64,000 nucleotides of DNA from Candidatus Poribacteria bacterium (GTDB taxonomy: Bacteria; Poribacteria; WGA-4E; WGA-3G). How positions within the stretch are numbered: position 1 is the first letter of the stretch; every line of letters starts with the position of its first letter. A model generated the notes under the pieces. The model worked only from the letters and a program-made list of their open reading frames with translations, was not told the origin of the DNA and did no database searches. The stretch spans positions 1 to 64,000 of the forward strand of contig JAJECK010000025.1 of assembly GCA_022822085.1 (NCBI GenBank), written 5' to 3'. Of the stretch, positions 28,727-36,475 are shown one piece after another. A program made the translations under genes and the position numbers.

Positions 28727-30513
28727 TCGGTTGACATAATAGGTAAGGCAAAATGAAACACAGTCCCTTGACCTAACTCACTTTCCAACCATATCCGTCC
28801 ATTGTGGCATAAAAGAATATGTTTCGTAATTGCCAAGCCTAAACCCGTGCCTCCCATTTTTCGTGCGCGTCCTTTATCAACACGGTAGAAACGCTCAAAA
28901 ACACGAGATTGCGACTCTAATGGAATACCGATACCTGTGTCTTTTATATGGACGACCAATTCATCAGCATTTTCAGTGTTTGTTGTGTTGATTTCCGCTG
29001 AGATCCCAATTTCTCCACCATCCGGTGTATATTTGATGGCATTGTCAATCAGATTTACAAAGACTTGCATGAACAACTGATGATCCACGTTTACTTGAGG
29101 TAAATCATCCGGAATATCCCATTTTAACACCAAACCCGATTCTTCCAATACTGGTTCAAAAACATCCATAATCTGTTCGTAGAACGCACTTAAATGGCAA
29201 GGGGTCATTGTCAATTCTACGTCTCCCGATTCAAGACGCGCCAACTCCAGCAAATCAGAAACTAAACGAGAGAGGCGGGTAGAATGATTCAATATTTTGA
29301 CAATAAACTCCTTACGTTTTTTGCTCTTTTTTGAATCGCTGTTTAGTAATGTCTCAGCGTATCCTTGAATTGTAGTCAAAGGTGTTCGCAATTCATGCGA
29401 GACATTGGCTACGAAATCAGCACGGATCCGCTCCAGCTGACGAACATGGCTAACATCATGGATAACGATAACATATTCACTTTTTGCAGCAACGGGTACG
29501 ATAGTAACTTCCGCTTCTGATTCCTGCAGATTTGCGAGGCGTATCTCTGCAAAGGCAACAGTACTTGTCTGTTCTGCCTCCGAAAGTAACGCTTGTAATT
29601 CTGGAATACGGTTGATTTCAATTAACGCTCTACCAATATACATTTCGGGTAGGTCTAACATCACTACCGCTGCTGGATTGGCGTAAGTAATCTCAGATGC
29701 TTCATTGACGAGTAGGACCCCTTCACCCATATTGTTCAGAATGGATTCCAAACGCTGATTTTCAACTGAAATCTTATCAATTTGTTCCTGAACCTTATCA
29801 GTCATAAGATTGAAGTTCTGGAGGAGTTGCCCAAGTTCATTGTTAGATTTTACCTCAACTTTGGATGTCGTTTCTCCGGCAGCAATGGATTGTGTGGTCT
29901 CTGTCAATCGTTTAATCGGTTTAAGGATTGCACCAGTGCTGAGGATCCCAAAGATAATTGCCAGAACCGACCCAGCTATAGTAGCATATAATAACATGCG
30001 CTGCTGGCTACCAATCGCTGTATTAATGGCTGCCTTCGGTAATGCGACGCGGCAAAAACCTATTGATTCTCCATTCCTTTTCACTGGAAGCACGAGGTAA
30101 CGATATTCTGTCTGTGTTGTATCGCTAAAGCGGTCTTCACTACCAATACCTTCCGAAATAGCCTCCTGGACCTCCTGTCGAGAAAGGTGGTTATCCATCT
30201 CAATTAGCGACTGTCCATCTCTTTCGGTATCACCCCAGACGATACCATTCGAGCCTATGAATGTCAAACGCACGTTACCTGTCTCCCCAAGTCTATCTAC
30301 AAGACCGTCTATTACTGGATGTGTAAATCTATCTGATCCCGGAAGTTCTTCAATTAGAAATTCTCTCGCCAATGCCGCTTGAACTTCCAGTTCATCCGTA
30401 ATGCGATCACTCAGAACCCCTTTAAGTGCATTACCGAGATAAAAATCCATTGCGAAAAACACAAGCAGTACGATACCAATGTAACTAAGAATAAGTTGCG
30501 TTCGGATATTCAT
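28723..30513 (-). CDS. PhoR/WalK-like sensor histidine kinase
   Basis: A 596-residue membrane kinase: TM1 at residues 7-27, an extracytoplasmic sensor of about 145 residues, TM2 at about 172-196, HAMP (about 197-247, ILKPIKRLTETTQSIAAGE), a PAS domain (about 255-345), HisKA with the phospho-acceptor His in NVSHELRTPL near 371, and a HATPase with VNLIDNAIKYTPDGG, DTGIGIP and GGTGLGLAITKHI. The order TM-sensor-TM-HAMP-PAS-HisKA-HATPase is that of PhoR and WalK. No response regulator lies next to it, so it is an orphan. The gene is divergent from the DHDPS-family gene. Confidence 0.93.
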   Translation of the reverse strand: MNIRTQLILSYIGIVLLVFFAMDFYLGNALKGVLSDRITDELEVQAALAREFLIEELPGSDRFTHPVIDGLVDRLGETGNVRLTFIGSNGIVWGDTERDGQSLIEMDNHLSRQEVQEAISEGIGSEDRFSDTTQTEYRYLVLPVKRNGESIGFCRVALPKAAINTAIGSQQRMLLYATIAGSVLAIIFGILSTGAILKPIKRLTETTQSIAAGETTSKVEVKSNNELGQLLQNFNLMTDKVQEQIDKISVENQRLESILNNMGEGVLLVNEASEITYANPAAVVMLDLPEMYIGRALIEINRIPELQALLSEAEQTSTVAFAEIRLANLQESEAEVTIVPVAAKSEYVIVIHDVSHVRQLERIRADFVANVSHELRTPLTTIQGYAETLLNSDSKKSKKRKEFIVKILNHSTRLSRLVSDLLELARLESGDVELTMTPCHLSAFYEQIMDVFEPVLEESGLVLKWDIPDDLPQVNVDHQLFMQVFVNLIDNAIKYTPDGGEIGISAEINTTNTENADELVVHIKDTGIGIPLESQSRVFERFYRVDKGRARKMGGTGLGLAITKHILLCHNGRIWLESELGQGTVFHFALPIMSTD

Positions 30514-30572
30514 AGTATCTTCCGTAGTTCAGTTTGATGTCCGATATAATGATAGCACATTTATAGAAGTTA

Positions 30573-30601
30573 TTGACATTTATTTTCTGCTTTGTTAAAC
30601 T
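30573..30601 (+). promoter_or_regulatory. Sigma-70 type promoter
   Basis: TTGACA (30573-30578), a 17-base spacer and TAAACT (30596-30601) lie 40 bases before the DHDPS-family start at 30642. This argues against the longer reading frame that would begin at 30573, inside the -35 box. Confidence 0.7.
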
Positions 30602-30641
30602 GCAATTATCCTACTATCCAGCAATACATAAGAGAGGGACT

Positions 30642-31541
30642 ATGAATATTCGATATAAAGGTATTTTTACACCGACGGTAACGCCACTTGATGAAAAAGA
30701 ACGCGTTGATGAACTCGGATTTGTCAAACAACTTAACCGTTTGATTAACAGCGGGGTTCACGGCATTTATCTGTTAGGTTCTTCTGGTGAGTTCACGACA
30801 TTGACAAATGCTGAACGCGAACGGGCGTTAGACATTGCCACAAAAACAATCGCAGGACGCATACCAGTTATCTGTTGTGTTATGGATACAAGCACACAAC
30901 GAGTGATCCATAACATTGAAATCGCACAGCAATATGAGGTAGATGCTGTTGCAGCAACACCTGGCTATTATTATCCATCTACTGATGACGCTGATATTAT
31001 CCAATTCTATCAGGCTATCGCTGCAAGCACAGGACTACCAGTTTTAATTTACAACATTCCGTCTACTGCAAAAACCGCTATCAAACCACAGATTGTTGCA
31101 CAACTTGCAGATGATTGTGAAAATATCGTTGGGATGAAGGATAGTTCTGGTGATTGGATAAACTGCCTTAACCTACTTTCCCTGCTTGGTGAACGAGATG
31201 ATTTCGCTATCTTCATCGGTTCCCATTATATCATCGGGGCAGCTGTGTTATTCGGTGCTGATGGCGGGGTAATCTCAATTTCAAATGTCGCTCCGAAAGA
31301 GTCTGTCGCGCTCTATAATGCTGCGAAAGCACGCGACATTGATGAAGTTGATCGACTCCAAAAATGGATGATAAAACTCAGCAAACTCTATACTTATGGA
31401 CAAGGTGTCAGCGGGATGAAAACCTGTCTGGAGATACTGGGTGTTTGCAATGCATATACAACGAGTCCATTGCTACCGCTCAATGGGACAGAAAAAGCAG
31501 AACTCACGGAATTACTCAACGAGTTAGGAATATTGTCCTAA
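30642..31541 (+). CDS. Dihydrodipicolinate synthase / N-acetylneuraminate lyase family aldolase
   Basis: A class I aldolase of the DapA/NanA family. The Schiff-base lysine lies in GMKDSSGD near residue 166, the catalytic Tyr in LIYNIPST near 137, and the pyruvate-binding motif in LGSSGEFTTLT near 45. The 299-residue length is typical. The start at ATG 30642 has AGAGAGGG upstream. The family splits into lysine synthesis and sugar-acid or hydroxyproline aldolases, and motifs alone cannot decide; clustering with aroA would allow an amino-acid role. It is probably the first gene of an operon with aroA, which follows after 18 bp. Confidence 0.85.
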   Translation: MNIRYKGIFTPTVTPLDEKERVDELGFVKQLNRLINSGVHGIYLLGSSGEFTTLTNAERERALDIATKTIAGRIPVICCVMDTSTQRVIHNIEIAQQYEVDAVAATPGYYYPSTDDADIIQFYQAIAASTGLPVLIYNIPSTAKTAIKPQIVAQLADDCENIVGMKDSSGDWINCLNLLSLLGERDDFAIFIGSHYIIGAAVLFGADGGVISISNVAPKESVALYNAAKARDIDEVDRLQKWMIKLSKLYTYGQGVSGMKTCLEILGVCNAYTTSPLLPLNGTEKAELTELLNELGILS

Positions 31542-31559
31542 AAACAGTGTCAAACCATA

Positions 31560-32831
31560 ATGAGAGCAATTCAACCTATCCACAACCCACCTAATGTTAC
31601 GATTGCTGTGCCTGGCTCAAAAAGTATTACCAACCGTGCGTTGTTAGTTGCTGCACTGGCAAACGGAAACTCAACGTTGACAGGTGCACTGTTCAGTGAT
31701 GATACGCACTATATGTGCAACGCACTCCGTAAACTCGGTATTCAAATATCGGAAAATCAGGAACAATCCACTTTTTCCGTCACTGGAAATGGTGGCCATA
31801 TACCTGTCCACGGTGCAGAACTCTATGTTGGCAACTCAGGCACAACTACACGGTCCCTTATTAGTTACGTTTCCCTCGGACACGGAAAATTTGTGCTTGA
31901 TGGTGATGAACCGATGCGGCGTAGTCGTCCTATGTCAGATTTACTTGATGCCCTGACGCAACTCGGTGTTTCTGCTCAATCGCAATTTGAGAACGGTCAT
32001 CTCCCTATCATTATTCAAGCAGGTGGACTAAAAGGCGGGAAAACAACACTTGATGCCAGCAAAAGTAGTCAGTTTTTAACATCGTTGATGCTCATCGCAC
32101 CATACACCGAAAACGGTATGGAGATAGAAGTAGTCGGCGAACTAAAAACACCCTATATTGACATAACGATAGCAGTAATGAAGGCATTCGGTGCAAATGT
32201 CAACCACAAAGATTATAGACATTTTCACATTGATGGCGGGCAGCAGTATCAACCGTGTTCTTATCACATTGAACCGGATGCCTCCAGCGCGTCCTACTTT
32301 TTCGCTGCTGCTGCACTCACAGGTGGAAGTGTCACTGTGCAACACTTGTCCACGGATTCAGCACAGGGTGATGTCCAATTTGTTCATGTCTTGGAACAAA
32401 TGGGGTGTCAGGTTTCTGAATCGGATGCGGGAATAACTGTCCAGGGGCCCCGTCAGTTGAAGGGTATTGATGTGGATATGAAGGATATTTCTGATACCGC
32501 GCTGACCCTCGCCGCCATTGCCCCGTTTGCCGACAGCGCAGTCACTATCCGAAACATTGAGCATACACGTTGGCAGGAAACTGACAGAATTCACGCAATG
32601 GTGACGGAGCTGCGGAAATTGGGTGTGCCTGTGGTTGAACACCGAGACGGACTTGAAATCTCTCCTTCCCCAATTACACCTGCAGCGATTGACACATATA
32701 GTGACCACCGCGTTGCGATGGCGTTTTCACTGGTCGGCTTAAAGGTGCGTGGCATTCGGATTAATGATCCGGGGTGTGTGAGCAAGACGTTTCCTAACTA
32801 TTTTGAAGTGCTGCAAGGGCTTTATACTTAA
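31560..32831 (+). CDS. aroA: 3-phosphoshikimate 1-carboxyvinyltransferase (EPSP synthase)
   Basis: EPSP synthase joins PEP and shikimate-3-phosphate in the shikimate pathway. Visible motifs are VPGSKSITNRALL near residue 19, GNSGTTTRSL near 90 in place of the commoner GN-AGTAMR form, DGDEPMRRSRPM near 115, SSQFLTSLML near 165, and DISDTALTLAAIAPF near 310 with the catalytic Asp. The 423 residues match the family. I see no convincing RBS before ATG 31560, so translation may depend on coupling to the upstream gene 18 bp away. A cytoplasmic housekeeping gene. Confidence 0.95.
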   Translation: MRAIQPIHNPPNVTIAVPGSKSITNRALLVAALANGNSTLTGALFSDDTHYMCNALRKLGIQISENQEQSTFSVTGNGGHIPVHGAELYVGNSGTTTRSLISYVSLGHGKFVLDGDEPMRRSRPMSDLLDALTQLGVSAQSQFENGHLPIIIQAGGLKGGKTTLDASKSSQFLTSLMLIAPYTENGMEIEVVGELKTPYIDITIAVMKAFGANVNHKDYRHFHIDGGQQYQPCSYHIEPDASSASYFFAAAALTGGSVTVQHLSTDSAQGDVQFVHVLEQMGCQVSESDAGITVQGPRQLKGIDVDMKDISDTALTLAAIAPFADSAVTIRNIEHTRWQETDRIHAMVTELRKLGVPVVEHRDGLEISPSPITPAAIDTYSDHRVAMAFSLVGLKVRGIRINDPGCVSKTFPNYFEVLQGLYT

Positions 32832-33002
32832 TAATCTCGTTTAAGTTGTAAGCACACTCCAATGATTTTGGTTTCTTTAAAGATTTATGATTCATAGAAT
32901 TTATGGTATTCTTAAAAAATATATGCTAAAATATTTTAACAATACTTCTATGAAGGTAAAACCGAAAAGTCAACTATTATATCTTCTATGGAGGTGATTA
33001 GA

Positions 33003-33317
33003 ATGCCAAGAGAGAGAATTGTTAAATACCCTCCCTATAAACCAGGGCAGCTCTCAAAAGCAAAAATAGAACGAGCAGTAGAAAAGGTCCTTAAGGCGAG
33101 AGGAGTTCCTATAGAACCGAAGCGTGATACCTATAAATATTATCTAAAGCAAGGTGACAAAATTGTCCGCAGCGGGATTACGAATGACTTACAACGTCGT
33201 GAAAAAGAACTCCAGCGAGAGTACGGTCCAGATGTTCATATTCACCAAGTTGGGAAACGTACGACGCGAGAAGATGCACGAGAATGGGAGAAAAAGAAAA
33301 GGCGAACCACCACTTAG
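33003..33317 (+). CDS. Small GIY-YIG-like protein
   Basis: The 105-residue protein carries YKYYLKQGDKIVRSGITNDL followed by QRREKELQREYG. This resembles the core of GIY-YIG nucleases: first strand YKYY, second strand ending in SGIT, then an Arg-rich helix. The usual catalytic Glu is not obvious unless EWEKK near residue 95 serves. The start is placed at ATG 33003 (MPRERIV), since GGAGGTGAT lies just upstream; an in-frame ATG at 32988 overlaps that RBS. The protein is very basic, in keeping with DNA binding. It opens an accessory cluster 29 bp before the DUF433 gene. It may be a DNA-cutting or binding protein, not certain. Confidence 0.6.
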   Translation: MPRERIVKYPPYKPGQLSKAKIERAVEKVLKARGVPIEPKRDTYKYYLKQGDKIVRSGITNDLQRREKELQREYGPDVHIHQVGKRTTREDAREWEKKKRRTTT

Positions 33318-33345
33318 TTTTGAATCCTATTGGGAGAACACATGC

Positions 33346-33597
33346 ATGAATTTTGATAAACAAACAGCGAATGCATTTAAAGACATCATTACCTGCAATC
33401 CTCGGATTATGAGTGGCACACCCGTTTTCAAAAATACGCGTGTTCCTATTAAGAACCTCATTGACTATTTGGAAGCAGGCGATGACTTAGACGAATTTTT
33501 AGATGATTTCCCCTCCGTCAGCCGCACCCAAGCTGTGCAAGCGTTGGAATTGGTAAAAAAGATGCTACTCACACAAACCCATGCCTATTCTGATTGA
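33346..33597 (+). CDS. DUF433 antitoxin-like protein
   Basis: The 83-residue protein has the DUF433 core: ITCNPRIMSGTPVFKNTRVPI followed by DYLEAGDDLDEFLDDFPSVSRTQAVQALEL. It is a winged-helix-like DNA-binding fold found in antitoxins paired with DUF5615 PIN-like proteins. GGGAG lies ahead of ATG 33346; an open frame upstream from 33154 has no RBS and overlaps the previous gene. The usual partner sits at its 3' end only as a broken relic, so this antitoxin appears orphaned. Part of its coding sequence is repeated at 34327-34381. Confidence 0.85.
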   Translation: MNFDKQTANAFKDIITCNPRIMSGTPVFKNTRVPIKNLIDYLEAGDDLDEFLDDFPSVSRTQAVQALELVKKMLLTQTHAYSD

Positions 33598-33616
33598 TGA
33601 ATGCTTACCTACTTGA
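33581..33616 (+). pseudogene. Remnant of a DUF5615 (PIN-like) toxin gene
   Basis: A short relic overlapping the end of the DUF433 gene. Its reading MPILIDECLP is the classic opening of DUF5615 proteins, in the place where the partner normally starts. The element is broken and only a small part is recognisable. Confidence 0.6.
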
Positions 33617-33631
33617 ATAGAGAATAATATC

Positions 33632-34249
33632 ATGGCGTTTAGCGATTTTAAGACAATCTCTGAGGTACAAGAAAGGTTCAGAGTCACATACACAGAAGAT
33701 GACTTCGTCGAAGCTGAACCTGCAACGCCTTCGGGCGAGTTCTTGCGAGACTTTGAATTTACCCGCGAACATATCAACGTTTTTGCGTCTGAAGCATCAC
33801 GGTGTGAAACGATTATCTTTCCTGTTTTGAAGGAGAGTTATAAAGCCTATGCTGATCGCTACGCGCTCTGGATAAAGCAAACCATCACTTACGACGACAT
33901 CTTAAACGGAACACCAGACTATTTTATCTCTACTAAATCTGAATTAGGCAAAACCGTTGTGGGAAGTCCGCTGATACTGCTTGTTGAGGCGAAGAAAAAC
34001 GACTTTGAGCAGGGGTGGGGGCAATGTCTGGCAGAGTTGGTCGCCGCCCAAAAAATAAATGCTGAAAAAGTGAACGATGGCGTAACCTTACCCGTGTACG
34101 GTATTGTCACCGACGGAACATTATGGCAGTTTGGACGGCTGATCGGTGATACCTTTACGCAAAACAGAACAGACTTTGCATTGGCTAATTTATCCACGCT
34201 TTTTGGCGCAGTGGATTCTGTGTTCAAATCCTTAACTGATATGAACTGA
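33632..34249 (+). CDS. PD-(D/E)XK nuclease-like protein (HSDR_N-like)
   Basis: The 205-residue soluble protein resembles the N-terminal nuclease domain of type I restriction subunits. GTPDYFIS near residue 93 supplies the motif Asp, and LILLVEAKKND near residue 115 supplies E-x-K, with GQCLAELVAAQKIN as the following helix and VYGIVTDGTLWQFG as the late strand. Standalone proteins of this type are common in cyanobacteria and Poribacteria-like genomes, with no proven target. No strong RBS is visible. It is bracketed by the DUF433 gene and by a repeated piece of that gene, which marks it as a possible insert. Confidence 0.75.
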   Translation: MAFSDFKTISEVQERFRVTYTEDDFVEAEPATPSGEFLRDFEFTREHINVFASEASRCETIIFPVLKESYKAYADRYALWIKQTITYDDILNGTPDYFISTKSELGKTVVGSPLILLVEAKKNDFEQGWGQCLAELVAAQKINAEKVNDGVTLPVYGIVTDGTLWQFGRLIGDTFTQNRTDFALANLSTLFGAVDSVFKSLTDMN

Positions 34250-34326
34250 AAGGCACATGAGAACGTAGCGTTAGTTTGTACGTGTGGTTTCCCACCTGTC
34301 AATCATCACAGTCCCCATTCCCCACA

Positions 34327-34381
34327 ACCTCATTGACTATCTGGAAGCAGGCGATGACTTAGACGAATTTTAGAAGATTTC
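34327..34381 (+). repeat. Duplicated fragment of the DUF433 gene
   Basis: This stretch repeats 33455-33510 in direct orientation with few differences, including the shared core GGAAGCAGGCGATGACTTAG. It leaves the PD-(D/E)XK-like gene between the two copies. The gap 34250-34397 holds nothing else. Confidence 0.85.
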
Positions 34382-34397
34382 TCTTAATAGAAATCTA

Positions 34398-34937
34398 TCA
34401 AATAGATAACAAAGATCTATTTGCAGTTAGGATAGGAATTTCTTGAGTTTTAAAGTCCCCATCGTCCGTAATTAACATGAAACCGTTGCTTTTACATAGT
34501 TCCGTTATCACCTGATCATTGAAGTCTATGCCACCGATAGCATAGTCTTTAAGCAAGCCTCCTATTTCCAGTGTTTCAAACTCACTTTCTATTCGTAAAG
34601 AGTGTTTCATAATTTGATTGACTTTAGTAGCAATGTCTTTTGCAACCGGCTTGAAGTCTTGGCTGTTGCGAAAAACTTTGAATGGTGGAATTGGTGGTTT
34701 GCCAGATCTCCATTTCAATCTGGCATAGGTGTTTATAAATTCTGATATTGCAAGAACATCAATATAAATCTGGCTTTTTGCTTTCAAAATGTGCCTAAAG
34801 GTTCTGGAATAGACATTAACTTTAGATTGTCTCTGTCCTTGTGGACCGTACAGATACACCCAAACATTAGCATCCAGAAATAATTTATGTTGGGATGTAA
34901 AGTTATAATTCCATACATCCGCTGGTTTATACTTCAT
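34398..34937 (-). CDS. PIN-domain protein
   Basis: A 179-residue protein with the PIN RNase-like acidic residues: FLDANVWVYLYG near residue 22, the Glu in LAISEFINTYA near 65, GGIDFNDQVI near 138, and TDDGDFKTQEI near 158. PIN proteins are metal-dependent RNases, often toxins of VapBC pairs, though some act in RNA processing. All four positions appear kept. The ATG lies inside the end of the STAS-like gene (11-base overlap), so it is the third gene of a tight operon with a HATPase and a STAS-like protein rather than a VapB-type antitoxin. That partner set is unusual. PIN is well supported; toxin or effector is inference. Confidence 0.82.
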   Translation of the reverse strand: MKYKPADVWNYNFTSQHKLFLDANVWVYLYGPQGQRQSKVNVYSRTFRHILKAKSQIYIDVLAISEFINTYARLKWRSGKPPIPPFKVFRNSQDFKPVAKDIATKVNQIMKHSLRIESEFETLEIGGLLKDYAIGGIDFNDQVITELCKSNGFMLITDDGDFKTQEIPILTANRSLLSI

Positions 34938-35283
34938 CGTTTAATGTTTCTCGAATTGCTTGGTCGAATCTTTCTGGGTCTTTGAAGTACTGCTTTGCAT
35001 TTTCAACAACACGTTCTAATAAATCTTCATCGTCTTTTTCCATATTCTCCATTTCCAATGAGGCCTGTATTTTATCTTCGCTGAATGTTCCATACAACTG
35101 ACCTATTGCCGCATTCAGAAAGGCAGAGGTAAGTGCTGTGACGTTGTGAAATGATAGTGTTACCTTTCGATTTGCTTCAAAAGCAGCATTGAGGCGTTCA
35201 TACACCTCTTGTCCATCGCTGGAAGCTACACACAATGGACTGCCTACAATTCCAAAAACGGATACCTTTATGCTTTCTGACAT
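34927..35283 (-). CDS. STAS-like (DUF4325-type) protein
   Basis: A 118-residue protein with the STAS-like DUF4325 pattern: RKVTLSFHNVTALTSAFLNAAIGQLYG near residue 45, matching the strand-helix of STAS folds with small residues at the switch site. The C-terminal helix is acidic (MEKDDEDLLERVVENAKQYF). AGGAG six bases upstream fixes the start at ATG 35283; an upstream reading to 35364 lacks support. DUF4325 proteins often sit next to HATPase proteins, by analogy with RsbV/RsbW partner switches. Here it lies 31 bp after the HATPase and overlaps the PIN gene by 11 bases. Confidence 0.8.
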   Translation of the reverse strand: MSESIKVSVFGIVGSPLCVASSDGQEVYERLNAAFEANRKVTLSFHNVTALTSAFLNAAIGQLYGTFSEDKIQASLEMENMEKDDEDLLERVVENAKQYFKDPERFDQAIRETLNDEV

Positions 35284-35314
35284 GTTTTGTCTCCTTAGGA
35301 TGGTTTGTATTATA

Positions 35315-36169
35315 TTAGGTGGAAGATAGACTATAAATATTGGTATCTGCTGTATTGATTTCAATACTTACAATTGTCCCAGGGAATGGATTACTTAAAG
35401 ATTCAGTAGAGATTTTTTGGTTTTCCCGTTTCCAATACCCAGCATCTGACACAATCTTAATGCTTCCCTTGTTTAAGTCAATGAACTCACATAGTAATTT
35501 CAGTCCTAACCCACCAGGCAGTCCGCCACGTTTAGTAGTTGAGTTGCCCTCGGTAGCCCAGATAATTGCTTTCTCTGGTGAAAGATTAAGCCCTCTAAGC
35601 TCTTTTATATTCTCACGCATACCAATTCCGAGGTCTACTACCGTGAAATCAAGTTGGTCTTTTGTAGGATAAAATTGCCCACAACTAAAGATCCCCATCT
35701 GAGTCTGAGAATGCAAGATTGCGTTGATAAAAATTTCAGAAATGCTTTCACTAAATTTTTTCAATAATTCAGCAGACATTTCAGGTAATTCAGAACGGTG
35801 TATAAATTCATTCTCAATATAACGTACAAAATCTCTATCACTTTTTCCGTCGAACTGTTGATAGGAAATAGTAGTTCCCCATTGATCAGAGATTTCCACA
35901 CCTCCATGACGACTCAAAAAACCGTTTTTCGATAAAATCTTTTTAACATCAAATGAAATATTTGTTAAATTGACAGTGTTTAGTCTTTTTTCCAAACTAT
36001 AGAGTACTGCTCCAAAGGCTGCACACATATCAGCAGCAAACCATACCGTTTTTTCCATGTTGATTTCAATATCATCAAACGCAAGTTCTTTAGTCTGTGA
36101 GTGAAGATACGCAAATGTTTCAAAACTTACATCATCATGGTTAATTTTCTTCGGTAGACGAAATATCAT
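35315..36169 (-). CDS. HATPase (Bergerat-fold) protein, first gene of STAS/PIN operon
   Basis: The 284-residue protein has a helical and beta N-terminal part of unknown type (1-130) and then a Bergerat ATPase: N-box EIFINAILHSQ near residue 142, G1 box VVDLGIGMREN near 172, and GGLPGGLGLKLL near 212. There is no HisKA domain, sensor or membrane segment, so it is an RsbW- or MORC-like switch ATPase rather than a histidine kinase. The gene heads the HATPase/STAS-like/PIN operon on the minus strand. Its job may be to bind, hold or phosphorylate the STAS-like protein and so control the PIN protein; that is inference from known partner switches. Confidence 0.82.
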   Translation of the reverse strand: MIFRLPKKINHDDVSFETFAYLHSQTKELAFDDIEINMEKTVWFAADMCAAFGAVLYSLEKRLNTVNLTNISFDVKKILSKNGFLSRHGGVEISDQWGTTISYQQFDGKSDRDFVRYIENEFIHRSELPEMSAELLKKFSESISEIFINAILHSQTQMGIFSCGQFYPTKDQLDFTVVDLGIGMRENIKELRGLNLSPEKAIIWATEGNSTTKRGGLPGGLGLKLLCEFIDLNKGSIKIVSDAGYWKRENQKISTESLSNPFPGTIVSIEINTADTNIYSLSST

Positions 36170-36475
36170 ACTGATACCTCATGTAAGGTTATGCTTATGT
36201 GTTTCTTCAAAGAACATTATAGATATGCCTAACTATATTAGAACAAAATAACAATTATATCATAACACAAACATATTTTTATTTCAAGGAAATGTTTATG
36301 TTCCGATTAGCACTTTGTCTTCAATTATACCATAATCATCTTTAAATGTACCAAAATTTCGTATCTACATCATTGCGATATAACCACGACTTGATTAATA
36401 AACTTTTCCGCATGCAGTGAAACATTAGGACCGTCAAGAAAACTCAACAATCCTGAAAATCCTGGTTCAGACAAA
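36170..36475. other. AT-rich gap with a relic of the restriction-methylation gene
   Basis: The gap holds the promoter region of the HATPase operon and no gene. Positions 36399-36444 match 37871-37915 inside the neighbouring restriction-methylation gene with a handful of differences, including the shared GGACCGTCAAGAAAACT. The fragment is in the same orientation as that gene and lies past its stop codon. It looks like a leftover of a second, lost or recombined copy. Confidence 0.7.
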
